Origin: Bacillota bacterium
GTDB lineage: Bacteria; Bacillota; UBA4882; UBA8346
Direction of reading: 5' to 3'
DNA length: 64,000 bases
Assembly (NCBI GenBank): GCA_023426245.1
Contig: JAFABB010000040.1
Span: 296,709 to 360,708 of the forward strand
The notes under the pieces are model-generated. The model did no database searches. It was given only the letters and a program-made list of their open reading frames with translations, and had not been told where the DNA came from. Position numbers and translations under genes: made by a program. Shown here in pieces: positions 17,148 through 25,123 of this stretch; position 1 is the stretch's first letter; every line of letters starts with the position of its first letter.

Positions 17148-17953
17148 TGATTAAATTTGGAATATCAAGACAATATTGCAGCAAACAAATTGGAAAGTAT
17201 CGAATTGTTCAAAGGATAGGTGAAGGCCGATATGGAGTCTGTTTTTTAGCGGAGGATGAGGAAGGCCGGCGGTTGATTTTAAAAAAGCTTAAACCCCGTT
17301 TTTTTAAATGGAGCAAGGATAGTGATACTTTAGAGATCAAGATCCTTTCCAGACTTTGCCATCCCGGAATCCCTAAGCTTTTAGGAATTGTGAATGAAAA
17401 GGATTTTTACGGCCTGGTATTGGAACTCAAATATGGTGATACTCTAGAAACTATGCTTTTTAAGCACAAACGCCGCTTCTCCAATTTTGAAATATTCAAT
17501 ATCGGCCAACAGCTTATTGAAATCGTAAAATACCTCCATGAAAAGGGCATCGTTCATCGGGATATAAGAATTCCTAATGTGCTTTTTAATGAAGACATGG
17601 TTTCTTTGATAGATTTTGGTTTGGCCGGATGGGAAGATCAAAGGTATTATGTTTGGGACATCGATTTTGCATTTTTGGGCGACTTACTACTTTACCTTCT
17701 TTATTCTACTCATAAAAAGGAAAGCTATAAAAATCGCCCTTGGTATGAGGAGCTTCCGCTTACTTTGGCACAAAGGATATTTTTAAAAAGATTGTTAAAG
17801 CTGGCGGAACCGTATCGGAATATTAATGATATCGCGGCGGATTTTCGAGAGGCTTTCGCGGAAAAAAATGCCGTTTTACCTAATGAATTGTTCAATAAGA
17901 TAAGCCTTTCTTTTTCAGATATGCCTGAATCGCTTCAAGGGTTTCATTACTAA
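17147..17953 (+). CDS. Serine/threonine protein kinase-like protein
   Basis: A 268-residue kinase-fold protein. It shows the glycine loop GEGRYG (25-30), Lys46 or 47 in LILKK, the catalytic HRD at 137-139 with Asn144, and DFG (156-158) in LIDFGLAG. The catalytic loop reads HRDIRIPN instead of the usual HRD-L-K-P-x-N, so the +2 Lys is replaced by Arg, as seen in some small bacterial kinases. No membrane segment or PASTA domain follows, so it is soluble. It starts inside the stop codon of the zinc-ribbon gene. Its last 62 bp overlap the end of the convergent MntR-like gene. Confidence 0.85.
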   Translation: MIKFGISRQYCSKQIGKYRIVQRIGEGRYGVCFLAEDEEGRRLILKKLKPRFFKWSKDSDTLEIKILSRLCHPGIPKLLGIVNEKDFYGLVLELKYGDTLETMLFKHKRRFSNFEIFNIGQQLIEIVKYLHEKGIVHRDIRIPNVLFNEDMVSLIDFGLAGWEDQRYYVWDIDFAFLGDLLLYLLYSTHKKESYKNRPWYEELPLTLAQRIFLKRLLKLAEPYRNINDIAADFREAFAEKNAVLPNELFNKISLSFSDMPESLQGFHY

Positions 17954-18281
17954 TCATATAAGATATTTTGAGGATATCCTGATTCGAAGGTACGGAATTT
18001 CCTCCACAAATTTCGTTGAAAAAATCTTTTAAGGTTTTACATTGATTCGATAAGGATTGGGCGGTCCGAACCCCTTTTGAAGTAAGGATAATTTCGCCAA
18101 GGTAGTTCTTATAAATCATTCCCATGGCGGCTAATATTTTGATAGCCCTTGTGACGCTGGGTTTTGTAACCTGCAAATCATTGGCAATATCGACCGGGCG
18201 CACGGAGTTTGTTAGTTTACTCAAATGATAGATGCAATCGAGATAATTCCAGTCGGAACAGGACAAATCTTCAGGCTTCAT
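17892..18281 (-). CDS. DtxR/MntR-like metal-dependent regulator
   Basis: A 129-residue protein with an N-terminal winged helix (residues 8-70): WNYLDCIYHLSK, VRPVDIANDLQVTKPSVTRAIKIL, then the wing GEIILTSKG. This is the DtxR/MntR pattern, and residues 75-129 (LKDFFNEICGG and following) match the dimerisation helix region that carries metal ligands in MntR. It lacks the SH3-like third domain, as MntR does. It is the last gene of the likely operon with MarR, Fur and CDF-domain genes. Metal is not predictable with certainty; Mn or Fe is usual. GGGGTAAG precedes the ATG. Confidence 0.8.
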   Translation of the reverse strand: MKPEDLSCSDWNYLDCIYHLSKLTNSVRPVDIANDLQVTKPSVTRAIKILAAMGMIYKNYLGEIILTSKGVRTAQSLSNQCKTLKDFFNEICGGNSVPSNQDILKISYMISNETLEAIQAYLKKKGLSY

Positions 18282-18299
18282 CCGCTTACCCCCTGTTTG

Positions 18300-18554
18300 T
18301 CATTTCAGCGGAATGGTAAGCATATTGGCGCCGGGCGAACTGGTGGCAGCAGGTGGATTGGTGTGCGCCACAACCGGGTCGATATGAATAACCAATTCCA
18401 CGCCATGTTTCTCCAGCTCCTCCTGAGCCTGGGCCATAGCCTGATGCGCCTTGACCAGAGGCACATTGGATGGGATTTCTACGTGAATGGAAGCAATCAC
18501 TTTTTCAGGCCCGTAATCGTGCACCATCAGGTCATGGATACCGGTCATATTCAA
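18300..18554 (-). CDS. Stand-alone CDF-transporter C-terminal (ZT_dimer) domain
   Basis: The 84 residues match only the cytoplasmic dimerisation domain of cation diffusion facilitators: GIHDLMVHDYGPEKV, a strand ASIHVEIP, a helix and VIHIDPV. The transmembrane part, normally about 200 residues before it, is absent. A strong site (GGGGGTG) stands before TTG 18554 (or ATG 18548), so it is not merely the cut end of a longer frame but is set up for translation. It lies between fur and the MntR-like gene in one direction. It may sense or buffer metal, or be a remnant of a transporter gene. The tail after VIHIDP is rich in Ala, Thr and Pro. Confidence 0.75.
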   Translation of the reverse strand: MNMTGIHDLMVHDYGPEKVIASIHVEIPSNVPLVKAHQAMAQAQEELEKHGVELVIHIDPVVAHTNPPAATSSPGANMLTIPLK

Positions 18555-18592
18555 AAGTATTCACCCCCTCTGTATCGATATTTCGGTCATAA

Positions 18593-19054
18593 TCATGTTC
18601 TACCATGGCAGGTCTCGCATAGCCCGTAATATAGAATGTTTTGCAAATCGATCCGGAAATGATAGCGGGACTCGACTGCCTGTTTACAGACGGTAAACAG
18701 GTGTGCCACGGAACTCTCCGTAATTCCAAAGGTTTTCCCGCATTGGGTACATATGCAATGGGGATGTCCTTCCGGTTCATCGGGATGGATCAGTTCATAA
18801 CAATGGTGTTTGTCATCCGTCCGAAGCTTGCGCAAAATCTTGGCCTGTTCTAAAAAGGAGACTGCCCGGTATACCGTGGCAATGGATATGCTGGGCAGTA
18901 TATTTTTGGCGCATTCATAGATTTCTTCCACTGTCAGATGGGAGCGATCATGCTCAAACAGTGCCTGGAGCACCGCACGCTTCTGGGTGGTCAACCGATG
19001 GCCGTTTTCTCCGAGCAAGCGCACAAACTTTTGTTGGGCATTGGCAGGCATCAT
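18593..19054 (-). CDS. Fur-family metalloregulator
   Basis: A 153-residue Fur/PerR/Zur-type repressor. The winged helix covers residues 10-85 (RLTTQKRAVLQALFEH, ISIATVYRAVSFLE). The dimerisation domain holds HCICTQCGK and, near the end, CETCH, the two C-x2-C pairs that form the structural Zn site. The usual HHH(D/H)H regulatory region reads DKHHCYEL. Which metal or peroxide it senses is unclear. It follows the MarR-like gene by 27 bp and precedes the CDF domain, so the operon seems devoted to metal homeostasis. Confidence 0.9.
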   Translation of the reverse strand: MMPANAQQKFVRLLGENGHRLTTQKRAVLQALFEHDRSHLTVEEIYECAKNILPSISIATVYRAVSFLEQAKILRKLRTDDKHHCYELIHPDEPEGHPHCICTQCGKTFGITESSVAHLFTVCKQAVESRYHFRIDLQNILYYGLCETCHGRT

Positions 19055-19081
19055 TTTGATCCACCAACTTTCTAGACAAGT

Positions 19082-19639
19082 TTACCAGAAACGTTTGTCG
19101 CTAAAATCAGAGTGGTGCCGCATCCCGTGGTGATGGCCGCCAAACCCATGATGCCCGCCGAAGCCGCGGTGGTGCCCGCGCGGCGTTTCCTGCTCCAAAG
19201 CGGAAGAATCCACGGAGTCCAGATGGTTGGTAAGCTTTTCGGTTAGCCGGAGCATCTCGCTGATTTCATTTTCCGTAAGTCCTTTGAATAGGGTATCCGT
19301 CAGTTTGGCATTGGCTTTTTTGGATTCTTCTACGGCGGAATTCCCCTGTTCCGTCAGGAAAATATGCAAGACCCGTTGATCTTTTTCATCCTGTTTGCGC
19401 AGAACCAGGCCGAGCTGCTCCATTTTGGTCAGCATCTCCGCCATGGAGGAGGGTCGGACGTCCATGGCTTCGGCAAGCTCGCGCTGAATAACGCCTTCAT
19501 TTTCAGCAATCAGCAATAATAATCTCGACTGTTCCCGGTAGTACTCCTCCATGTGAAACATCCGGTGAGAGCAACGGTGAAGTTGTCGTCCCAGGCGGTG
19601 TAAAGCGGTATACAATTTAGCAGTATCGTTATTTTCCAT
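19082..19639 (-). CDS. MarR-family regulator with His-rich tail
   Basis: A 185-residue protein: residues 1-140 form a MarR winged helix (REQSRLLLLIAENEG, MDVRPSSMAEMLTKMEQLGLV, wing EKDQRVLHIFLT). Residues 153-178 are rich in His and Gly (GHHRGFGGHHGFGGHHH), which is unusual for MarR and suggests binding of Ni, Co, Zn or Cu. It heads a four-gene metal-regulator operon. Two perfect palindromes bracket its own promoter, so it is probably autoregulated. Confidence 0.9.
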   Translation of the reverse strand: MENNDTAKLYTALHRLGRQLHRCSHRMFHMEEYYREQSRLLLLIAENEGVIQRELAEAMDVRPSSMAEMLTKMEQLGLVLRKQDEKDQRVLHIFLTEQGNSAVEESKKANAKLTDTLFKGLTENEISEMLRLTEKLTNHLDSVDSSALEQETPRGHHRGFGGHHGFGGHHHGMRHHSDFSDKRFW

Positions 19640-19662
19640 AAGACACTTCCTTGATTAAATTA

Positions 19663-19734
19663 GTTAGGCTCCTAACTTGTTCATAGTATAGCACCACTCG
19701 TTTTGGTAGTCAATAATTAAGTTAGGACCCTAAC
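19663..19734 (-). promoter_or_regulatory. Promoter of the metal-regulator operon flanked by twin operators
   Basis: On the minus strand TTGACT (19708-19713) and TATACT (19685-19690) are spaced 17 bp. GTTAGG-N2-CCTAAC occurs downstream (19663-19676) and upstream (19721-19734) of this promoter. Both are perfect 6-2-6 palindromes and are the natural sites of the MarR-type product. Confidence 0.8.
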
Positions 19735-19740
19735 AATTTT

Positions 19741-19944
19741 TTGTTGGCAATGGGCTACCCGGACCAATGTGGCAGTAGTAATGGTGTTCTGGTAGGAAGA
19801 ACGGTCATGGCGGGACTGGCAGCGGAAGGGATGGAAGGCGTGCGTAAAATCATTAGCGGTACCAATGAGGAGTTACGGCGGGTTATGAGTCTCACAGCTT
19901 CTCCGGACATCCAATCGATTGATCCCGAAGTAATCTGGCGATGA
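19741..19944 (+). pseudogene. C-terminal fragment of an FMN-dependent alpha-hydroxy-acid dehydrogenase
   Basis: The 67-residue frame reads like the end of the lactate/glycolate oxidase family: VLVGRTVMAGLAAEGMEG (the FMN phosphate-binding GR and following helix), then EELRRVMSLTASPDIQSID. Full proteins have about 350 residues, and nothing of the first 280 is upstream; the frame begins abruptly beside the MarR operator. It is thus a remnant, probably left by a rearrangement now occupied by repeats. Confidence 0.6.
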
Positions 19945-19978
19945 AGAAAAGCAGGGTTTGAAAGGCGCATCAAAAACT

Positions 19979-20081
19979 GGTAGAGCGTATCGTAAATCAA
20001 CGGCAATCAGAAATGGGAAGATATGCTCTACTTAAGTAAAAGGTTTGCACTCATCGAGTAGTTATTTAGAGAACATTTTAC
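19979..20081. repeat. Double-hairpin dispersed element, copy B
   Basis: It repeats the layout of the element at 10182: GTAGAGCGTATC with GATATGCTCTAC, a TTAA joint, then GTAAAAGGTTT with GAACATTTTAC, and most of the loop GGCAATCAGAAATGGG is identical. The second hairpin has lost pairing, so this copy looks older. Confidence 0.75.
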
Positions 20082-20083
20082 GA

Positions 20084-20199
20084 GAGGGCTGACGCAAAAA
20101 AAATTTAAAATCCAGGCGATAGACAATATTTTACATCATGGAATGAACTAACATGGATTGTATATCGCTAACGATAAAATTTCTTTTGAAACAGCCCCC
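20084..20199. repeat. MITE-like inverted-repeat element, copy 2
   Basis: It begins GAGGGCTGACG and ends TCTTTTGAAACAGCCCC, with inner arms GCGATAGACAAT and ATTGTATATCGC. It aligns along its length with the element at 45510. It directly abuts the double-hairpin element, so this 500-bp gap is an accretion of repeats and a gene remnant. Confidence 0.7.
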
Positions 20200-20230
20200 G
20201 GTTACTAGTCTTTTGATTTGTAATGAGGAA

Positions 20231-20542
20231 TCAGGTATTTTCTTTCGCGGGAATTAATTTACCCAGTAGCCAAAAAACAACTACTATTGCGGCTATACCG
20301 ACGATCGCCGATAAAATATATCCCAGAGCGGATTGGAAAAAGTTTTTATCAAAACCGGAGATCCCGTAGTCCGGCAATAGATTGGCAATCACTTGGTTAA
20401 AGTGACTCATACCCGTTGGGATAAAGCCGACCTTCTGCCCGATTTCATCAAGTCCCCATTCTCCCCAGGCTGAACCCGGAGCCAGTAAACCCAATGGAGT
20501 GAGCAGAATAATCATCACAGCCCCAAAGATAGTCTTTTTCAT
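20231..20542 (-). CDS. PDGLE-domain protein, partner of CbiM
   Basis: A 103-residue membrane protein with an N-terminal hydrophobic segment (about 5-28) and a C-terminal one (about 70-95). Between them the segment LLPDYGISGFDK followed by SALGYILSAIVG corresponds to the PDGLE domain found next to, or fused to, CbiM/NikM in cobalt and nickel ECF transporters, where it replaces CbiN. It overlaps the cbiM stop by 4 bp. No cbiQ or cbiO follows. Confidence 0.85.
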   Translation of the reverse strand: MKKTIFGAVMIILLTPLGLLAPGSAWGEWGLDEIGQKVGFIPTGMSHFNQVIANLLPDYGISGFDKNFFQSALGYILSAIVGIAAIVVVFWLLGKLIPAKENT

Positions 20543-21231
20543 TGTCCTATCCCCCTTACATTCGTTGACGCCCGATATAAAATACTATCTTCTCCGACCC
20601 GTTGCAGATAGTAAATAACCAGTCCGGTAACGATCGCTTCGGCAAAACCGGCCACGGTCAAGTGAGCAAATAACATCGCAGGGATTGATAGGGTTAAACC
20701 ATAAGGGAAGTATAGCGGACTGCCGCTGGCACTATGAAACAACAAGGGTTGTAAGCCTAATTCGATAGCGGTAGCCAGTGCGGCAATATTGATACCAATA
20801 TATGCCCCGATCCCGGAAGATATCGATCGGTTTACCTTTAATTTCAAACTGAATTTGTAAACCATATACCCAGCAAATGGCGCTAAAAAGGCCATGTTGA
20901 AACAATTGGCTCCCAGGGCCAGCACGCCGCCGTCTCCGAAAAGGAGAGCCTGTATTATCAGGGCAATAGAAATAGCTATGCTGGCAGCCCATGGCCCTAA
21001 TGTTATTGCCAGGAGGGTTGCCCCTACGGCATGAGCGGTTGTTCCATCAGGGATGGGAATATTAAACATCATGATGATAAACGAAAAAGCAGCCCCCATT
21101 GCCATCATGGGAATATTCTTTTTTTCCAAGCTTTGCGTTACCTTTCGGCTTGCGATAGTCCAAACGGGAAGCATGGCAGCTCCCATCACACCGCAGGTCT
21201 GGGGACTTAAGTATCCTTCGGGGATATGCAT
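20539..21231 (-). CDS. cbiM: CbiM, substrate-binding membrane subunit of Co/Ni ECF transporter
   Basis: The 230-residue protein opens with MHIPEGYLSP, the family signature whose Met-His N-terminus binds Co2+ or Ni2+; ATG 21231 is therefore the start rather than GTG 21240. About seven membrane helices follow, with GTTAHAVGA and ALGANCFNMAF segments diagnostic of CbiM/NikM. The energising subunits CbiQ and CbiO are missing here, so either they lie elsewhere or CbiM with the PDGLE protein works alone, as has been reported for some CbiMN pairs. It lies beside regulators of metal homeostasis. Confidence 0.93.
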   Translation of the reverse strand: MHIPEGYLSPQTCGVMGAAMLPVWTIASRKVTQSLEKKNIPMMAMGAAFSFIIMMFNIPIPDGTTAHAVGATLLAITLGPWAASIAISIALIIQALLFGDGGVLALGANCFNMAFLAPFAGYMVYKFSLKLKVNRSISSGIGAYIGINIAALATAIELGLQPLLFHSASGSPLYFPYGLTLSIPAMLFAHLTVAGFAEAIVTGLVIYYLQRVGEDSILYRASTNVRGIGQ

Positions 21232-21252
21232 TCCAACCACCTCGTATTACGA

Positions 21253-21280
21253 ATTATAAATTCATGCTACTATTATTCAA
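21253..21280 (-). promoter_or_regulatory. Candidate SigA promoter of cbiM
   Basis: On the minus strand TTGAAT (21275-21280) and TATAAT (21253-21258) are 16 bp apart. I see no cobalamin or NiCo riboswitch between it and cbiM; only 22 bp separate them. The remainder of the gap to 21540 holds nothing identified. Confidence 0.55.
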
Positions 21281-21540
21281 CATCTTAAGATGGAATCCTT
21301 TATTTACTGTAAATAATTTGCAAATGTTTTCCTGATTTATCAGACATCCGTATCTGAATAAATGGTAAGAAATATTTTAAATTCGTGGCATCGGTCAGGA
21401 AACCGCTTTATTCGATAGACGCTGAAGGGTTTAGATCCGACTTATTTCTTGCAAAATGACCAGAAACAGGTTTATTTCGGGCAGAAATACGGAAAATAGA
21501 TGGGGACTGATTTTCATGAACAGCTTTGAAGGTGATTGGT

Positions 21541-21978
21541 ATGGATCGGACATTAAAAGGATTTATCGCCGGAATTAGTGCGGGATTGATCGTTAGCGCG
21601 ATCCATTTGCCGGCATATTACTGGTTTCATATCATTAAAATCCGTTTTTTGGATTGGGCGGCTATTTTGGTATTGAGAGGTCTGCCGCAAAATGCGGTTG
21701 AAACAATATTTTCCTTGATTCAGCAGCTTCTTTGGGATGGCGTCATGGGCATTATCTTTGCCTTTTTGCTTCCCGCTATATCATGGCGGGGATATAAAAT
21801 CAAAGGAGCAATTTATGGAATGCTGCTTTCATTCGTTTTTTGTTCGCTGGCCATAATGTTCAGATTACCGTTTCTCTCTGAGAAAGCTCCCTTGGAAACC
21901 ATATTGTTTAACAATCTATGTGTAATATTATGGGGGATCATCGTAGCGGTAATCTTGAAAAAACTGGAGAAGGTATAA
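21541..21978 (+). CDS. Four-helix membrane protein, YqhR-like
   Basis: A 145-residue integral membrane protein with about four helices (near 5-25, 60-85, 93-113, 120-140). ATG 21541 is chosen because AAGGTG precedes it. It has the same length, helix layout and LLW-G-V-M-G-type second helix and Lys-rich end as the protein at 34638, so the two are likely paralogs of a Bacillota family often seen in spore-formers (YqhR-like). Function unknown. Confidence 0.65.
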   Translation: MDRTLKGFIAGISAGLIVSAIHLPAYYWFHIIKIRFLDWAAILVLRGLPQNAVETIFSLIQQLLWDGVMGIIFAFLLPAISWRGYKIKGAIYGMLLSFVFCSLAIMFRLPFLSEKAPLETILFNNLCVILWGIIVAVILKKLEKV

Positions 21979-22061
21979 GTTATTTCCGGATTCAACATCA
22001 TGATGGGAAAGCGCTCTTCCGCCATATTCCACGACTGCCTTTTTAAAGGTGGGTTTCGGCC

Positions 22062-22676
22062 TTAATAAATCAATGGAATATATCGCTTGGTGGCGTTTTT
22101 ATATTGAATAAAATCTTCGCCATGGATAGTTTCCAAAAAATCCTCTTCGCATCGCACCTGAATTTCGAGGGTATAGCCGAACAATAAATTGAAAATAAAA
22201 ACGGTCCAGGTCGGCCAAATCAGCCAGATTCCGAAATTCAGCACGAATAGCCCCAAATAAGTCGGGTTGCGGATGATTTTGTATAAACCGGACTGAACCA
22301 ATGCGGTTTTGGCATTTTCATCAATGCCGACCCGCCAGGCTTGGCCCATCTTGATTTGGGCGTAAAGACAGACACTTAACCCGATGATTCCGCTACCAAA
22401 GCCTACAAATTTGAAAAAAGAACCATCCAATAATTCAAAGCGACGGAAGAGGGAATAAAATTGAAAATTACCGGTGTGGAAAAGGATAATCAAGACGACA
22501 TAACCAGTCAGCACCTTAAACATGAATCCCATATATCTTTGCAAGTTTGATTTTGAATTTTTTAAGACCTCCGGGTCAACCCCGGAGGTCTTAACCAGCA
22601 TCAATCTTTTGGTTTTCCATAGCAGCAAATATATAAAAAATAACGTTATAACCAGTGAACCGCCCAATATGTCCAT
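22062..22676 (-). CDS. Isoprenylcysteine carboxyl methyltransferase (ICMT) family membrane protein
   Basis: A 204-residue protein with about five membrane helices. The C-terminal half contains GLYKIIRNPTYLG, the conserved cofactor-binding motif of the ICMT/PEMT family, followed by the acidic CEEDFL segment. Bacterial members methylate lipids or small molecules and their substrates are mostly unknown. GGAGG precedes the ATG. It lies just downstream of the metal ATPase gene but is separated by 68 bp. Confidence 0.85.
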   Translation of the reverse strand: MDILGGSLVITLFFIYLLLWKTKRLMLVKTSGVDPEVLKNSKSNLQRYMGFMFKVLTGYVVLIILFHTGNFQFYSLFRRFELLDGSFFKFVGFGSGIIGLSVCLYAQIKMGQAWRVGIDENAKTALVQSGLYKIIRNPTYLGLFVLNFGIWLIWPTWTVFIFNLLFGYTLEIQVRCEEDFLETIHGEDFIQYKNATKRYIPLIY

Positions 22677-22744
22677 GATGTGCCTCCGTTGATGTTTATC
22701 ATTTAGCTTGGATTCCGGTTATTTTATCGATGAGTCGCTTGCCT

Positions 22745-25063
22745 TCAAGGGTTTTGGCCATACCGCAGGGTCCGGCTGGCATTCAAGACTGCCAAAACAG
22801 TCACTCCCACATCGGCAAAGACAGCCTCCCAGATGCTGGCAACTCCCAGAGAGCCCAGGAGGATAAAAAATCCTTTGACCCCTAATGCCAGGAGAATATT
22901 TTGCCGGACAATACTGCTGGTCCATCTGGCAATTTCCACGGCTTTGGCCAGCTTGGATGGGGCATCTTCCATTAATACCACATCGGCGGCTTCGATGGCG
23001 GCATCACTGCCCAGACCGCCCATGGCCACCCCGACATCGGCTCTGGTGATTACCGGCGCATCGTTTACACCGTCTCCGACAAAAGCCAATTTTTGTTTGC
23101 GCCTGTTTTTTAAATCCCCTTCCAATTCTTCCACTTTGGTTACTTTATCTTCCGGTAAAAGTTCGGCGTAAAAACCATCCAAACCGAGTTCCCGGCTAAC
23201 CTGTTCCGCTACCGTTTTTTCATCTCCGGTAAGCATGACCGTTTTACGGATACCCAGCCGTTTCAGCCTGGCGATAGTTTCCTTGGCGTCTTCTTTTAAT
23301 TCATCGGAGATGATGATATATCCGGCGTAAACTTTGTCGATTGCCACATAAACGCTTGTGCCCACTATATTGCAATCTTCATGATCGATATTTTCTCTAT
23401 GCATCAAGCGATCGTTTCCGGCCAAAATCCATTTGCCCTTTACCATAGCGCTAATGCCATGAGCGGGAATCTCCTTATAATCCAGCACATCATCTTCAGA
23501 AACACTGTTTCCGCCGCTTTCCGCAGCGCTCCGGATGGAATCGGCGATGGGATGGTTGCTGTAGATTTCCGCCCCGGCCGCCGCCGCTAAAACTTCTTCT
23601 GGGGTGAATCCCATCCTAGGAACGATTTCACTCACCCGGAAGACTCCTTTGGTTAAAGTGCCGGTTTTGTCGAAAACCACGGTATCCAGGTCGGCCAAAG
23701 CATCCAGGAAATTGGCGCCTTTCACCAGAATACCGTTTCTGGATGCGCCGCCGATGCCCCCGAAGTAACCCAAAGGAATGGAAACCATCAGAGCGCAAGG
23801 GCAGGAGATAACCAATAACACCAGCGCCCGGTATAACCATTGACCAAAAGTTGCCTCCGGTATGAGAAGGGGAGGAACGAGGGCGATCAACACGGCAATG
23901 CCAACCACTGCCGGTGTGTAGTAATTGGAGAACCTGGTAATGAACTGTTCGGTGGGAGCTTTTCGCTCATTGGCCTTTTCCACCAGGTTTAAAATCCGGG
24001 CCACCGAAGAATCTTTAAAGGGTTTGGCCACTTTCACGGTCAATAACCCCTGGTTGTTAATCATACCGGCCAAAACTTTTTCCCCTGGTTCCACTTTACG
24101 GGGAACCGATTCGCCGGTTAGGGCGGAAGCGTCAACAAATGAGGACCCTTCAACAATATCACCATCTAGCGGCACTTTTTCACCGGGTTTGATGATGATC
24201 AGTTGGCCCACTTCCACTTCTTCGGGTGTAACCCGCCGAGTTCCGCCATTCTCTTTGAGATTGGCAAATTCCGGCTGAATATTCAACAGAGCGGTAATGG
24301 AACGCCGGGAGCGGTTAACTGCCCGGTTTTGAAAATATTCGCCCACCGCGTAAAAGAGCATCACTCCGGCGGCTTCCGGTAATTGATGAATGGCGACGGC
24401 TCCACCGGTGGCGATGGTCATCAGAAAACTTTCATCAAAGAGCTGACCGCGAAGGAGCCTTTTCACCGCACTGGCGATCACGGGCCAGCCAACCAAGAGA
24501 TAGGAGGGGAGTAAAATCGCATATTCAGCCCAGGAAAATGGCGTCCGGTGCAAGGGGCCGTTAAATATCAATCCGATGAGTAATAATAAGCCGGCGCTGC
24601 CCACTATCCATAATTTATTTTTCTCCGCTTTTTCCTCCTGGGCGGCCCCCCGGCGGCCTTCGAGCTTCCGCAACGTAACTTCAGGTTCTACCCGCCCAAT
24701 AACGTCCTGGGCCCGTTTCAAAAGTTCCACGGGCAATTCCACAATTTTGGTGGCAAAATTAACTTGGGTATTTTCCAGTCCCTGGATTTTTCTCAATTCC
24801 GATTCGATTTTGGCGGCGCAATTGGCGCAATCCAGGCCATCCAATGAACAACGGACGGTATTTTCCACTTTTCGTTCCATTATTACATCCGGCTCAATCC
24901 CGGTGATGACAGCCCGGGCTTTGGATTCAAATTTTTCCGGCAATTCCACGCTGAGTGTGCTAAAATTGACGCTTACATCCTCAAGACCTTGAATTTTCCG
25001 CAATTCCCGCTCCATTTTAGCGGCGCAGTTCGGACAATCCAATCCCCGTAGTGAATAGCGCAT
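22745..25063 (-). CDS. P1B-type heavy-metal ATPase, CadA/ZntA-like
   Basis: An ATP-driven exporter of Zn2+, Cd2+ or Pb2+ with 772 residues. Two N-terminal heavy-metal domains carry DCPNC (Cys10, Cys13) and DCANC (Cys79, Cys82). Further motifs: TGES at 316-319, the membrane metal site CPC (421-423), the phosphorylated Asp465 in DKTGT, SNHP and the hinge GDGVND. CPC with LGYFGGIGG and the DC-x-x-C ends fits the Zn/Cd group rather than the Cu group. Its gene follows the ArsR/CadC-type regulator by 60 bp and should be derepressed by the metal. Confidence 0.95.
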   Translation of the reverse strand: MRYSLRGLDCPNCAAKMERELRKIQGLEDVSVNFSTLSVELPEKFESKARAVITGIEPDVIMERKVENTVRCSLDGLDCANCAAKIESELRKIQGLENTQVNFATKIVELPVELLKRAQDVIGRVEPEVTLRKLEGRRGAAQEEKAEKNKLWIVGSAGLLLLIGLIFNGPLHRTPFSWAEYAILLPSYLLVGWPVIASAVKRLLRGQLFDESFLMTIATGGAVAIHQLPEAAGVMLFYAVGEYFQNRAVNRSRRSITALLNIQPEFANLKENGGTRRVTPEEVEVGQLIIIKPGEKVPLDGDIVEGSSFVDASALTGESVPRKVEPGEKVLAGMINNQGLLTVKVAKPFKDSSVARILNLVEKANERKAPTEQFITRFSNYYTPAVVGIAVLIALVPPLLIPEATFGQWLYRALVLLVISCPCALMVSIPLGYFGGIGGASRNGILVKGANFLDALADLDTVVFDKTGTLTKGVFRVSEIVPRMGFTPEEVLAAAAGAEIYSNHPIADSIRSAAESGGNSVSEDDVLDYKEIPAHGISAMVKGKWILAGNDRLMHRENIDHEDCNIVGTSVYVAIDKVYAGYIIISDELKEDAKETIARLKRLGIRKTVMLTGDEKTVAEQVSRELGLDGFYAELLPEDKVTKVEELEGDLKNRRKQKLAFVGDGVNDAPVITRADVGVAMGGLGSDAAIEAADVVLMEDAPSKLAKAVEIARWTSSIVRQNILLALGVKGFFILLGSLGVASIWEAVFADVGVTVLAVLNASRTLRYGQNP

Positions 25064-25123
25064 CCTTTTACCTTCTTTCGTTGTTCCGAAGTATGATGAC
25101 CAAGCATTAGGGAGGCAAGCATA

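Noticed and set aside
21232..21540. Possible cobalamin or NiCo riboswitch before cbiM
   Set aside because: Only 22 bp lie between the promoter-like boxes and cbiM, and none of the conserved riboswitch elements are present.
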